Positions 40,601 to 51,592 of a stretch of 64,000 nt of DNA are shown here, one piece after another. Below the pieces are notes generated by a model that worked only from the letters and a program-made list of their open reading frames with translations, made no database searches and was not told where the DNA came from. Both the position numbers and the translations under genes were made by a program. Numbering within the stretch: position 1 is the stretch's first letter; each line of letters begins with the position of its first letter. Source of the stretch: Gordionus sp. m RMFG-2023 (lineage: Eukaryota; Nematomorpha; Gordioida; Chordodea; Parachordodidae); the NCBI RefSeq assembly GCF_954871325.1, contig NC_088779.1:9364846-9428845 (forward strand), given 5' to 3'.

Positions 40601-43052
40601 TATAAAAAGGGTTCAATTTCTATTCGTATTTTTTTGCTTAAATTTTTCTTAATACTAGTCCTAAGATGCAAGAAATCTATTATATTAAGCCGTGGAAAAA
40701 AAAATTTCTATGTTTCTTATAATTTCCGTTTACGATTGCAGATCTGACGTTTATTTCCATAAATATTTAGCAATTTTTGATTTGTCGAAGAGAATATTTT
40801 TCTTTTTTTAAAAAATTAAATGGTATATCATTAGGCAAACCCTATTTACATATAGATCGTTAGGTATAAAGATCCAATTCTTTTTCTATAAAGCCCGACA
40901 CAAACTCTGAGTGAAAATAAATAAAATTTGCAAATTAATATTTCAGATAGTAGTGAATTCAATGTAATTTTTAAAACTAAAATGTGTTTTTATAATGAAA
41001 ATCACTGTGCGTTGGCAGGTGAAAGGCACATTTATTTTAAATTCTACTACAGGCCCATATGTTATTGAACTAAAAAGAATACGCAAATATTATCGGATAT
41101 AAAATATTATTTGGTTTAAAAAAGTTGATGAGTTAATTTAAAAAAAAATTTTTTTTTGACAGATGATGAGTATATAAAATTCTATTGAATATACTTTCTT
41201 AAAAAATATTTATTAGAATTGTCTTTGATCTTCAAAAAGCCCATGCCGGTCATAGCGGTAGCTAAAGGATTTACTAAATTAGCCGGTTTAAACTCTTTAT
41301 TTTTTCATTTTCTTATAATTATATTTTAGAATAAATCTTAAAATATAATGTCTAACAGGAATTTTAAATGATAAAAATTGTCTCCAACCCCCCCCCCCCC
41401 CTCCCCATATAACCAATGTAAAAAGGGATAAATAAATAATAAATATTAAACTGTGCTGTTTGATATGGGGCCTACTTTATTTTGACAGGTCCAGTTTTGG
41501 ATTTTAAAACTTAGAATAATTTAATTTTTTTACAATTTTTATGGGTTGGGCCAAGAAAAAGGTTTACCGGATTAAGGAAGAATACCAGTAATAAACGTGA
41601 TCTGCAGTAAGGCCTGACCGCATAAATCTCTAAAAAAGGTATTAAAATAATTAAGAAAATTATCTTATGGAGATACATCATTCAATGGTATCAATGAATA
41701 TTATAGGGGTGCAAAAAATTTCTCTCAAATAAATTTTTTTTTACTCTCGCTTAAATTGCAAATATGTGTTACTTTATTTTTTATTAATCATTCTAACGTG
41801 TTTTATATATAGTCATTTTCCACGTATTTAAACCGTACAGAATAGCAACAGTAGTTTAATTAGTTGGTTAAGAGTCCAATATAAAAAATTGTTCGACATT
41901 TTTAAAACAACTTACCCCAAACAAGCAGCTCTTTTGTAATTTCCCAGTTTGATGTGAATGGGAGAACCAAGCATAGCTCTATTTCTGTTAATCTATATAA
42001 CACAAGACAATATGTGCTTTAAGAATGTCAAAATATAATAGAGAGGGGGTTATGCTAAGTTTAATGTTATGTTTCTTTATATTTAGTTCTGTGTCATTTG
42101 TAAAGTATAGCTTATTTATTCATAAAAAGTTAAAAGATAGAACAATTAACATAATGGTGAGATGGATACAGTTAGTAATAAGTTTTTATTATTGTAGCAT
42201 GTGATGTTATGGTTTGGTACAAATCCTTAGTTTCATAAATTTTAATGCTTGTTCCATAGTTAAAAAGTTTTTTTTGGTTGTTGTATGTAGATAGGTATAT
42301 CTTAGGTTTAGTCGAATATATATATGATGATCTATAGATATGCGATTACCATATAAGATGGATCTAACGTTATGGCTAGATATATGGTGTATAGGTGGAG
42401 GTTTCTTATTATTTAGGTATTTCGTTTTCATTTTTAGTACCTTTTTAAAAAAATCTTCTTTCTGATATTCAATTAGAAGAAGTACGATTAATGTTTAGCC
42501 CTAGTAATTCACTGGGTTTTTGATGATGAGTTTGATTATTATATTCCTAAGGAAGATTATTTAGATAGGAGTCTTGTTGGATAATTTTCACAGTTGTGTG
42601 TTTGTTATTATTCTGAAGTATAAAGTCCTTCAATTTTTTGAGGCATCTACTTATAAACTCTGCATTTTCTTCATTTTAATTTCTGTGTCTATAGTACCGC
42701 TTTCATAACCATGTAGAATCGATAGGACTCTGGATTGAAAATACGTAATCAGAGGTACATATTAAGATTTTCTTTAGTGAACTATAAATTCAAATTTATA
42801 GACATTTTCGAAGTTTTTTAATCTGAATATCGTTGTTATTTTACCCTTAATACATTTTATCCCCCAGTATTTTATTAGAACATTGGATCATATATTTTTG
42901 TTAATTAAAATAATATCAACCAAAACCACTTGTACCTCTTAGTACTAGATGCCGATACGTTTGAAAGGCTTCTTGGCCCGTATATGGATATTTTGAAAAG
43001 ATATATGGAAGAAAAGCGAGGATTGCTATTGAACATATTACACGATAAATAG
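25610..43052 (+). CDS. PRKAR2: PKA regulatory subunit, type-II-like, 14 exons, 380 residues
   Basis: Exons: 25610-25835, 25914-25949, 27118-27149, 28514-28597, 29046-29087, 29140-29204, 31609-31762, 31866-31967, 34559-34633, 39926-39994, 40115-40160, 40947-41018, 41256-41285, 42943-43052. All are GT-AG and in phase. Residues 1-46 are the dimerisation/docking domain that binds AKAP anchors (QQPKNLIAFAASYFTEL). RRQS at 84-87 is the inhibitor site, with a phosphorylatable Ser as in RII. Two cyclic-nucleotide folds follow (about 126-240 and 250-370), with VVPKTKEQ before the first and TFERLLGP in the second. The usual phosphate-binding Arg is Ser198 in pocket A and Cys331 (or His330) in pocket B. 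Pocket B also has Asp311 for Glu and about 11 extra residues. The family holds the PKA catalytic subunit inactive until cAMP binds; here normal cAMP binding looks unlikely. Start chosen by alignment with the RII N-terminus. Confidence 0.88.
26400..26545. repeat. partial family C fold-back element (PKA-R intron 2)
   Basis: AATCTGATTTGATCGGAAATG followed by AAACAGAATTTTCAAATTCG resembles one arm of the family C element (compare GATTCGACCGGAAATGTA near 18309). Only one arm is clear, so this is a fragment. A run of ten C at 26168-26177 lies just upstream, next to GGGGAGACCGGGG, which may be the end of an unrelated transposon. Confidence 0.3.
27580..27929. mobile_element. non-autonomous hAT element, perfect 8-bp target duplication
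   Basis: 350 bp bounded by CAGTGGCGTAGCTACG and CTAGCTACGCCACTG, a hAT end widespread in animals. TATAGTAT occurs immediately on both sides (27572-27579 and 27930-27937). The interior is AT-rich and non-coding. It sits in PKA-R intron 3. The perfect duplication suggests a fairly recent insertion. Confidence 0.9.
29900..30940 (-). mobile_element. decayed retroelement pol fragment (LTR-class-like), fossil
   Basis: A block about 1 kb long with clearly higher G+C than its surroundings, inside PKA-R intron 6. On the minus strand, pieces of frame resemble a Ty3/gypsy-like reverse transcriptase (a YNVYLGNILIYG segment where the family's catalytic 'YxDD' strand would be) and possibly downstream RNase H sequence. 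It is extensively broken, no terminal repeats were found, and it looks old. The family call is tentative. Confidence 0.35.
31251..31556 (-). mobile_element. MITE family B, inverted copy (PKA-R intron 6)
   Basis: Ends GCATTTAGCCATCGTAGC and CGCTACGCCTATGC are roughly inverted. The interior contains ATTGTTTATAATGATATATT, the reverse of ATATATCACTATAAACAA in the copy at 1266. A 13-base G run lies at 31453-31465. The right end is 52 bp from the acceptor of exon 7. Confidence 0.5.
32570..32861 (+). mobile_element. MITE family B copy (PKA-R intron 8)
   Basis: Contains ACTATAAACAAGAATTTGAA and AGAAAAATAAGTAAA, shared with the copy at 1266-4373, and ends GGGATACGCCTATGC. The possible 8-bp target duplication (TTCTAAGC/TTCTAGCT) is imperfect. 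No coding content. Confidence 0.55.
34634..36500. other. PKA-R intron 9, left part, no supported gene
   Basis: AT-rich intron sequence with several short open frames on both strands that lack splice sites or homology. The only structured item is the tRNA-like sequence at about 35807-35871. A weak open frame at 36302-36511 adjoins the LINE fragments and may be part of them. Confidence 0.4.
35807..35871 (+). pseudogene. tRNA-Ala-like sequence ending in CCA
   Basis: CTTGC-TTGGCAT-GCGAG forms an anticodon arm with anticodon GGC (Ala). A TTCGATG T-loop follows, then ATCCTCC, A and CCA. The D-arm and 5' acceptor half are too diverged to fold, and two T-stem pairs are lost. Eukaryotic tRNA genes do not encode CCA, so this is more likely a tRNA-derived retrosequence or SINE head than a working gene. 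Confidence 0.4.
36540..37430 (+). mobile_element. LINE (non-LTR retrotransposon) fragment 1
   Basis: Frame pieces read FFLARLIVLQKPNKDIRPIA and then FTPFYLKVGV. These match the N-terminal reverse-transcriptase region of a LINE family with the 'RPIAIG...' motif. The catalytic core is missing, and C-terminal pieces follow directly: CRIPIDSKGRHSLHYR (a Cys/His region) and KQYKISKYSEISEDHIFIPI ... LRQRMAIAILK. Stops and frame changes are frequent. It lies on the sense strand of PKA-R intron 9 and is immediately followed by a second copy. The internal deletion removed the RT motifs A-C. Confidence 0.65.
37543..39108 (+). mobile_element. LINE (non-LTR retrotransposon) fragment 2
   Basis: The frame at 37543-38013 has RT motif A (LIKIDFNNAYNTIKRSVL), motif B (QQGDPVGSILFCL) and motif C (WYIDDAIISG). 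Downstream are DWDNPMIARSIDYLFTNLPS and then DGRRPVG, with FVPVVTTTYISFGSQALNLI and LRQRIEIQIIKF at the end. The DG-RP / D-L pattern resembles a restriction-like endonuclease domain, as in R2/CRE-type LINEs, but this is inference. The tail aligns with that of fragment 1, so these are two truncated copies of one family in the same direction. Several stops interrupt it. Confidence 0.7.
39665..39889. mobile_element. hAT MITE family A, copy 2 (PKA-R intron 9)
   Basis: Ends CACTGTTGTTAAATGGC and TTTAACAACACTA. The 8-bp flanks AATTGAGT (39657-39664) and CATTGAGT (39890-39897) differ at one base. It ends 36 bp before PKA-R exon 10, so it supplies the polypyrimidine/branch region neighbourhood of that acceptor. 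Confidence 0.8.
40355..40425 (+). repeat. tRNA-derived SINE-like sequence
   Basis: TGGTTCGATCTCC is a good internal B box (T-arm). ATTAGATACCTGACT and an A-box-like stretch (GCCATGTCATAGATG) lie upstream at tRNA-like spacing. It does not fold as an intact tRNA. It is located in PKA-R intron 11. Confidence 0.35.
41900..42731 (-). pseudogene. possible LINE gag-like relic in PKA-R intron 13
   Basis: A minus-strand frame at 42207-42431 reads KKPPPIHHISSHNVRSILYG and ends MEQALKFMKLRICTKP. The spacing of PPPI and the later 'TTTK...M..ALKFMK...' recalls the PRE_C2HC gag region of jockey-type LINEs. Nearby, at about 41914-41990, IHIKLGNYKRAACLG is flanked by acceptor- and donor-like sites, but I could not build a gene from it. 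Both are weak. Confidence 0.2.
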
Positions 43053-43140
43053 AATCATATGAATATATACGATTGCATAATTAAAATATATATTTAATAT
43101 TTTTTTGGAAAAAAAATCTATATTTTTGAATATTAGGTAT

Positions 43141-43146
43141 AATAAA
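43141..43146 (+). terminator. candidate PKA-R polyadenylation signal
   Basis: AATAAA 88 bp after the PKA-R stop codon. It is the first canonical signal downstream on this strand. Confidence 0.5.
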
Positions 43147-46100
43147 TTGACATTGTCAAACACATTTAAATTTATATTAAAAACACGCCTATTTAAATGA
43201 TTAAACCATCGATGACTACTATTTTACCATGTAAATATTCGTAAGGAGAATTCATTTTACTGATATTTTTGGCTTGTCATGATAATTATATTATTGTTTA
43301 ATATAAGATATTTTTCGGTTTTGATAATTATTTTATTAGAATTTAAGTTTGGTATAAGAGCTAAAAAATTTGATTTGTATTTTCGTTAATTGTTAATATT
43401 TAATATTAAGGAGGATTATATTTCTTTTTAAAATATACAAATCTCCCGTTATTATCAATGTGTTTTCTCCACCCATGTATTATCTTTTTCAACTTTAAAT
43501 CATTTATTTCGTCCTTTCCTAAAAAATTTAAATTATATTATCATGCCAAAAAATGAATTATAAACAAGAGTAAAATACCCAAGCATCAACGGTAGATCAG
43601 ATACCTAAAACTAAAGAATAATCATCCGCAATAAACCTATAACGCTAGCTGGATCTTTATAAAATATTTACTCAAAATTTATTAAACAGGGCAGGAATAA
43701 TATATAATATGATTATGGGTGCCTATGTTGACATTTAATTAATTTTTGTTTAAAAATGACAACTTCATTTTACTCTATTTTTATTTTACAATTAGTTAAT
43801 ATTATGCCGTTTCATGTTAATTTTAATGCATAGTAAAAACATATATTTGTTGTTCCCTTTAAAATGAAAAATATTTATACAACGAAATCTCAAATAGAAA
43901 TATTCCATCATTTATATATTACCTTAATCATGACCTCTTATCAATATCTAATATAAATATTATCCTCAAATCCCTTACTACCATTGACATAATTATATGT
44001 CATTGCTTACTACTAATACATTAATAGCTATAATACTAATATACTTTTCAAATTTTCCCATAAAAATATCATTGCACAAAACTTAATATTAATATTTTCC
44101 CTAACTCAAATATTAAGATTTCAAATAATAAATTCCTCACCTATTCAGACATCTCTCAAATTCATTTCATATAAAATCATTAGAACTATCCTGTTTATTT
44201 TGGATAGAGCAAAAACAGATAAATAATTTCTCCAGGAAATCTTACTTGCCGATCAATTAGTATTCATAAATATTTTTCAAATTATCATATCACTTATTAG
44301 CTTATATATATAATCCCAATTCATCTCCCATTGTGCGAGTTCCTATGCCAACCATTTCTGCTCTAAGCTACAAAATAGTAAATTAACTTTCATTATATTA
44401 AATATTGTTTTACACGACAGCAGTGGTTTCATGTTAATTCAGCAAAATATCGCGAAACACTTTTTGGCGAAAATTTTATCACAAATCTTTTATCGCGAAG
44501 GGATTTAATAGCAAAAATTGAGAACCTTAATCACTTTTGACAGTCATTAACCAATAACCATTATGAGCTAAATAAAAATCATAACATTACTTAATAGATT
44601 GTTTTTATTGAAATTTTATCTACATCTGATATTTCTCCTGGAGATGATGCATTATTATTCATAATTGCAAAATATTTGCTACACTATTTTTTACAATAAT
44701 ATCATACGATTTGTTTATTTTATTTACACTCACTGGCTTATTTATCAGAGACATGTATATATGATCAATTTCCTCATAATTGTCTCCAAGATAGGTGATA
44801 TATTATTGTGCAGTTTTTTAAGAATTAGATGGAAAAACATTGGTTACAATTTTTTACATCAATACCAAAGGAATTAGATATTTTCTTCAACGTATATAGC
44901 TTAAACCAAAGACGCGGACCTCTGACTCTTTTCTCCCTCATCTAAAAGCATCCGTGATAGAGGGTTAATTTTATTTTTTTAATGATATTTTTAATTAAAT
45001 TGTTATTAATCAATAAAATATGAAAATACTATTTTTAAATATAACTATCTTGAAAATTATATCCTAATAGCCGAAATGCGATTAAAATGAGAATACTTAT
45101 TAGTATGCTGGTGAAAAGATAAATGTGACCGCATTATGATATTATTTTTTTTATCACAACTGGCGCCATTTTTATAAACTCTAATCTTATTAATAAAAAG
45201 GTTTAATTTACCTTGCATTTACTATTATATTTAATTTTAATATATTTTTACCTTTATTTATAGGACTTGTTAAAAATTAAATTAGAAAAAACATTTATAT
45301 ATCTATCTAAGATATAAAATTAATTATTCATATAACCAAACATATTGGTTTAATTTTTGATAAATATATTCTTCAAAAATCTTGGGATAAAGTCTAAGAT
45401 TATCTCAAGAAGATAAAATCATAAAATAAATCTTGGAACATCCCTTAAAATTCGTGTGGAAAAATATTTTTTCCTTTCTTTTAAAATAAATTAATTAGTA
45501 AAATAAATAAAATCCTAATATTATAATAAAATTTACAATATTATGAGTGAATCATTGATTTTAATTAAGTAAACACAACAATAATAAATGATTATACAAA
45601 TAGATGAACATCAAAGAATTTACTAAAAAAATTTAAAATGATTATAAAAACTTAATTGTCTAACAAGTTTGCAGAAGAGTAGCTAGTGAGCTTTAAAACA
45701 ATTGTGTCAATAAATGGCTCGTCTTAAGGCATATAATAATTCAATTATTATACTCTTATAAAAATTGGCCAAGCTCTAGCAACATGCAAGAAGGATTGAT
45801 AACAGTTGTCTCTTAATCTCAAAAGGGGGGGGGGGGTGTAGCAGCCTCAGTCATAGAAAATATTTTCCTTGACTAATTTGCAGACTAGGCGCTCCCTTAC
45901 TAGAATCAAGTTGATAAAGAGGCTAATTTTTATATTAAATAACATGATATTTCATATAACCTAATGCAGATAAAATTAACATTTTGTTGTAGCAATTTTT
46001 GTATCTAAAACAATAAAATAGTCGACAAATTTATTTTATAAAGCTGTTTTAACGATCTAACTCGATATTTTAAGGTAATTTAACTAAAGAATTTACTATA

Positions 46101-47835
46101 GTATTTTTACGTTAATATATCATGGAAAAGAATATAATTATTTAAAAATCTAGATTTAATAATCAACGTTTTTATTGCAAACTTTTGAACTTTACCTCAC
46201 GTGATATATTTAACATATGCTTTTTATTTAAATTAAGGGATCTATTTCAATTCCAAATTTATTTTATGTATTAGAATTAATATAGTAAGTATTAGAATAT
46301 AATTTTATTTTGTATTAAAATTATAAATTAACATACTTATATAAAAATTGATTATCAGTCTCAATATAACAAAAGATTGTATGTAAAAATGTAATTCTTA
46401 ATTTTCATTGTACATAAATTATTTTATAATATAAAATATTAGAATTTATAGTTAAATTGACATAATTGATGAAGTTTAAATAATAATACACTATATAATA
46501 TATTTTATGAATTTCAATACAAATAGCTAATTAATTGAAGGATATATTAGTAAACTTATTATTACTTAGTTGTATAAAATTGGCTCTTATATTTTTAAAA
46601 TTATTTTTTTTATTGTTTTAATATATTTTTTCTTCAGATCATTTTAATTGCCATATATTACTTAGTCTTTTATATAATATTAAGAATTTTAGTTTTTCTA
46701 GTTTAATAAGCTACAAGAAAGAATTTTTATTAAAATATCAATATATAATCTAATTTGAATCTTGAATTATTTGTATTTATTTTTGACTGTTAGAAATAGA
46801 GCTTAGCAACTAAAGAAAATTCTTTTCATTAAATTTATTTACAATTTTTATAAATAAGCTGAAACTTAGAAAAATAGGTGAAAAAATTATATATTTTGGG
46901 GTTATTTCAGAATTTATTTTTGCCCAAAAAATAAATAATGTTTGGTCTGAAACCTAAATAAGCACATTATTCAAAATATAAATAATGTTTGGTCTAAAAC
47001 CTAAATAAGCACATTATTCAAAATATAAAATAATTATGCAGCTTATAATTATATTCCAATTATAATCCCACTGAGCTAACCAAGCTTGCACCTCTTTAGG
47101 TTGTTTTTATAATACTCCTTTCCCCTATTGCACAATGATCATATTAAGAAATCAGAAAATTTATTGCATTCAAATAAAAAAAATATTTTTTATTTTTAAA
47201 GTAGCAAGTTTTATGTGAATTAGATAAGTAACCTTAAAATTGTTTAATAACAGATAATTATGATCTAGATCACCTAGGTTTGATTTGAACTTGTAATCCA
47301 GCAAATTCAAAATGTTACATGTCCAATCCAAATTATCTAATTATATTATATTTTTAATTTGAAATCTCAGTTTAAAATAGAATTTAATAAATCAGAAGAC
47401 AGCTATAATCTATCCCTTACCATTTAGAAATGATCACTTGATCCTTAACTTTTATATTTTATGGGGTTATGGAAATATTTAAAATGTATTATTAGAAAAA
47501 AATTGGCCTATTTTCCTTAAAAAAATAAATTTGCATATAACATACAGTTCATTTTAGCTTACCAATTATGCTTCCTTTTTTGATTTTTTTATTGTCTTAT
47601 TTTCTTTAATTGATTTTTTTTTTAAATTAAGAATAAATTCATCCCCTCACTCCCCATTCCAAAAAAGTGAATTGATCAGCCTTGAGAAAGAATGAATTAC
47701 CTTATTAATGATTATAAGTATTTTTTCATCCCAATATACAAGTTATTTTTTTGTGAATTGCAAACCTTATAACCTTTGGAACCTTATTATATTTATAATA
47801 TATAAAGAGGCTTTATTATTTAGTATACGTGAATA
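43147..47835. other. gene-poor AT-rich region
   Basis: 4.7 kb downstream of PKA-R with no exon I can support. A 12-base G run is at 45825-45836 and a short tandem duplication at 46931-47024. Open frames such as 44665-44877 have AT-driven composition (Ile, Tyr, Asn, Lys, Phe) and no splice context. Confidence 0.5.
46931..47024. repeat. 47-bp direct tandem duplication
   Basis: ATAAATAATGTTTGGTCT... occurs twice back to back (46931-46977 and 46978-47024), with one G/A difference. This is a recent local duplication with no coding role. Confidence 0.85.
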
Positions 47836-48031
47836 TAGTGTTGTTAAACGGCTCATTTTGAGCCGATTTTTTAAAACGGCTAACTCAATATTTTAGCCAG
47901 AAAGATATTGTCTAAGCCTCGAGATTTCGTTAATATATGGCCAGACCTTTGTTCCTTCTATGCGCAAAATCTTCGGGCTTGCATAGTATTCCTCTGGATA
48001 AAATATTGAGTTAGCCGTTTTAACAACACTA
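47836..48031. mobile_element. hAT MITE family A, copy 3
   Basis: TAGTGTTGTTAAACGGCTC at the left and GCCGTTTTAACAACACTA at the right, with long inner arms. Flanks CGTGAATA and TATGAATA agree at 6 of 8 positions. Confidence 0.8.
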
Positions 48032-48570
48032 TATGAATACATAAAAGATAAAACAAAATAAAAAGAAATTTAATAAATAAAATAGAGAAAAGAATTGTTG
48101 TCAGTTCAGTGACGTAAAATTCCAAAGATTCTAGTATTGTTGCATTGTCAAATCATACCCTTTAAGTTAGTTGTTGTGTTGGGTAAAATGAAGGAAATTT
48201 TAAAAATTTGTTATCCCTACCTTTTTATCAGGTAAACTAAAATTTGTTTATAATTTTTACCTGGCAGGCAATTTTAAGATTGTTTATCTTTTATTGCTAT
48301 GGGGTGGGTTAATTTGTATTTAAAAACTTTTTAAAGGCATATTACATTTTAAAATAACTTTAATTCTTGGCATTTCCATTTATTTCTTCCCCAATTATTA
48401 ATAATATGTTTTCACAAATAACATTTTGTACAACAAACAACTGTGGCATTTTGGTTGATAGTAATTTTGAATTTCATTTTTTTTTTAAATCTAATTTGAC
48501 GGACATGTATTCTCGAACAATCAGACTTGTGGTATCATAACATAAAAGTAGGCCTATTCGAAAATTAATA

Positions 48571-48790
48571 TAGTGTTAAACGGCTCGTTTTGAACCGATT
48601 TTTAAAAACGGCTAACTCAATATTTTATCCTGAAAAATATTACGTAAATCTTTAGATTTTGCTCATAGAAGGAACAAAGTTCTAGATATATATTATTGAA
48701 ATCTCGAGGCTTAGGTAATATTTTTCTGGCTAAAATATTGAGTTAGCCGTTTTTAAAAATGGGCTCAAAACTAGCCATTTAACAACACTA
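48571..48790. mobile_element. hAT MITE family A, copy 4 (perfect 8-bp duplication)
   Basis: TAGTGTTAAACGGCTCG at the left and CATTTAACAACACTA at the right. AATTAATA flanks both sides exactly (48563-48570 and 48791-48798). It is the best-preserved target site of the family. It lies 540 bp from copy 3. Confidence 0.88.
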
Positions 48791-51592
48791 AATTAATACG
48801 AATTTTTCGTATTCCTACATAAAAGTGTTCGTAAAATCAAAATATAGTCATTATCAAAATAGCTTTAATTGTACAAAAAAAATGAAATAATTTAACTATT
48901 TATTTTTTTAATTTACAAAAAAAACTGGCCTTGGCCTTGCCATATATTTATGATTCAAAAAAATATATAAATTTTATTGCACAATTTTGATTTTTAATAT
49001 AAATAAATAATTTATGGTCTTAAGGGGTGGGCTTAAAAATATTGATTTTTTTTTATTTCTTTCTACATTTATTCCTTAACCATTCACAGTTAGCGCGAAT
49101 TCGCGGCGAAGCATACAAAAATATTCGCCGCGAATTCGTACAAAATATGAATGCTGGGTTAGTCAATTAGACTAGTACATATATTATTTTTTAACGAAAG
49201 TAGCTCACGTTACAGTTATATAATAACAATTTTGAACATGGTCGTTGTTTTTTTTCTGAGGGATAGGCGAAATTTTTCTATGACCTTGACTTGAGAAATT
49301 TAAATGATTTTTTTTATTCCATGATAGCTCTCATATCGATTTTCTATACTATACTATAGCATTTTATTTATTTTTTTTCTACCTGGATATAATTGGGTAG
49401 GATGCTAGCCTTGCAGTCGGAAGCACCGACCGTTTTCTTATTGACACCTGGCACCTTATAAATGAAATGTCTTTTATTTTTTAATTTTTAAATTATGTTT
49501 GCCACCTTCCCTTTAAACTCAATTGACCTCGAAGATCATTCAATCTATAGAAAAACAAAATGACACAAGGAATTAAGGATAATGTTTATATTTTTTTGGT
49601 ATCATAGTTCGCATTACTAAATTATTTTTTAAACATAATGTAAGAATAGGTGGATAACCTTACACGAGCGATGAAAAAAAAGAGTTATGTAGTGTTTGTT
49701 GTTCCTTAAAATTAATAATAACCTTTAGTTTTTTTTTTCTCGAAAATTATTGTTTTATTGATTTCGATCATTACCTTGATATGTGTGTATCTTCGAGTAA
49801 TATGAGAATTCGAATAAACCTGACCTTGTTAACATCCATCCCCTCATTTACCCATTTTTGAAAAAGGTTAAAAAAATCTTTTTCAATACTTATAATCGAA
49901 ATGATTAAAATAAAACAAAATGATGCCTAGATTTGTCGAATTTAATGCGGCTTCGACCGATATTTTCCCCAAATTAGTAGTTTATATAGAGAAATTAAGT
50001 ATCTTCATTATACCTCATTTATTAGCTAAGTTTAAAAATCATTAAATGGGTTTAAAATTATAAATCGTTTTTTTTCTCGTTGCTGCTGGTCGCTGTGATC
50101 TGCTAATTTTCTTATTTATTACATTTTCTAGCTTCTAATTCTGTGATTGGTGGCTCGTATTATTATAATCCTATTCCCATACCTAACCATACATGTTAGT
50201 GATGTTATAATGCGTGAAAGAGTGAAATTTACTTGTGACTTCATTTTACCTTTTTATCTCAGCTCTCCCCCTTTGATAATACCTTTTTATTCCCATTTTT
50301 TTAAGGATTGGATTTATTATTTCACTTTTTGCACTATTTTAACCTCTTCTAAATTATTTTTTTGGCATCCCTCCCCTCTTTCGACTTAATAAAATTTTAT
50401 TTTAAAGTATATATAAATAAGGACCAAGTTATAAATAGTAATAAGTTAATAACTTGTAGATTTGGTCCTTTTCGAGTTTGTGCTAAATTATATAAAAAAT
50501 ATATATTAATCATTTTTTCTACTTTTTTAAAGGCAATATCATGATGAAAACAGTTGATTTGACCAGTCAACCAAATTAATTCTAAAAAATAATTTACAAC
50601 ACCATTCGTATCATATAGGCGCGTTTTTAAACAGTTCATTTTCTCTATAATTCTTTAAAAAAATATTTGAAATAAGAAATTTCCTTTAAAATTCTAATAC
50701 TAATATATAAAATTGCTATATCAAATAATATAATTAAATAAATTTTATTAAATTATTTTGCAAGTCATTAAATTGTGCGAATTAACGAAATTCTTTTTTT
50801 TACGCAATATTGAAAATAAAATAAAATCTCTTCCTTCTCAAAATTTAATACATACTTACTATTAATGCATTTGCGAAAATGAAATTTTTTCAGCTAATTC
50901 GCGGAATTTTATTGTCTGCGAAAGGCGTTGGCTTAACTTTTTAATTTTTTTTTGTAAAAAATATTTTATAAAAATTATTATCCTTATAAATGTTATGTAA
51001 CTTATTCTGGCTAACGGAAGATTTTCTTTAATAATCCAAGCAACAATTCAATCATTTTCTTTAAGATTCTTTAATCATATATTTTATAGCAATCTTTAAA
51101 GTCCTAGTTCCACTTATCACTAAACAGCGGGCCTTTTAGCCAGTTATTTGACTATATAACCTAAAACATAAGAGGAAAAAAACAAAAAATACGAAAAAAA
51201 CAATGCCACCGAACACTTAAATCAAACCAAAATAGAGGCTAAACAACAATAAGTATAAAAATGAGTCTAACCAGATACAACCTTGCCTAAACTGAATTTT
51301 TTTTTCCCATTTTTCATATTGATTACTGGATCCTAAAAGTTAAAATAAATGACTTGAGTGAGTATCGGGTTTTAGATTTTTAAACATTTTTTTGTAAGGT
51401 TGCTTGTTGTGCCTCATTTTTATTCGTAGTACGCCTGATGCTAAAAAGTGACCCTTTAACAGGTTACAAGATAATTGCTTTAAATTCTGTATATATCACG
51501 TGGATATAAATCTACCATGAAATTAGCGGTATCAAAGCTAAATGTAGTGGAAAGAGAAATTAGATCATCATCATCTTAAAAATCAATAATAA
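48791..51592. other. AT-rich spacer with hairpin and tRNA-like scrap
   Basis: No gene is supported. The palindrome at 49096-49138 is listed separately. At about 49391-49440, AGCCTTGCAGTCGGAAG resembles a tRNA-Cys anticodon arm (GCA), as in some SINEs, but no T-arm follows. Motifs such as TTCGCG recur near 44450, 49100 and 50890 and may be relics of one transposon family. Confidence 0.4.
49096..49138. repeat. perfect 15-bp inverted repeat (GC-rich hairpin)
   Basis: CGAATTCGCGGCGAA (49096-49110) and TTCGCCGCGAATTCG (49124-49138) are exact reverse complements around a 13-base loop. It is far more GC-rich than its surroundings and likely the core of a small fold-back element. It is not followed by a T run, so it is not a terminator. 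Confidence 0.75.

Noticed and set aside
49391-49440. tRNA-Cys-like anticodon arm
   Set aside because: There is no T-arm or acceptor pairing, so it is too little to call a tRNA or SINE as a feature.
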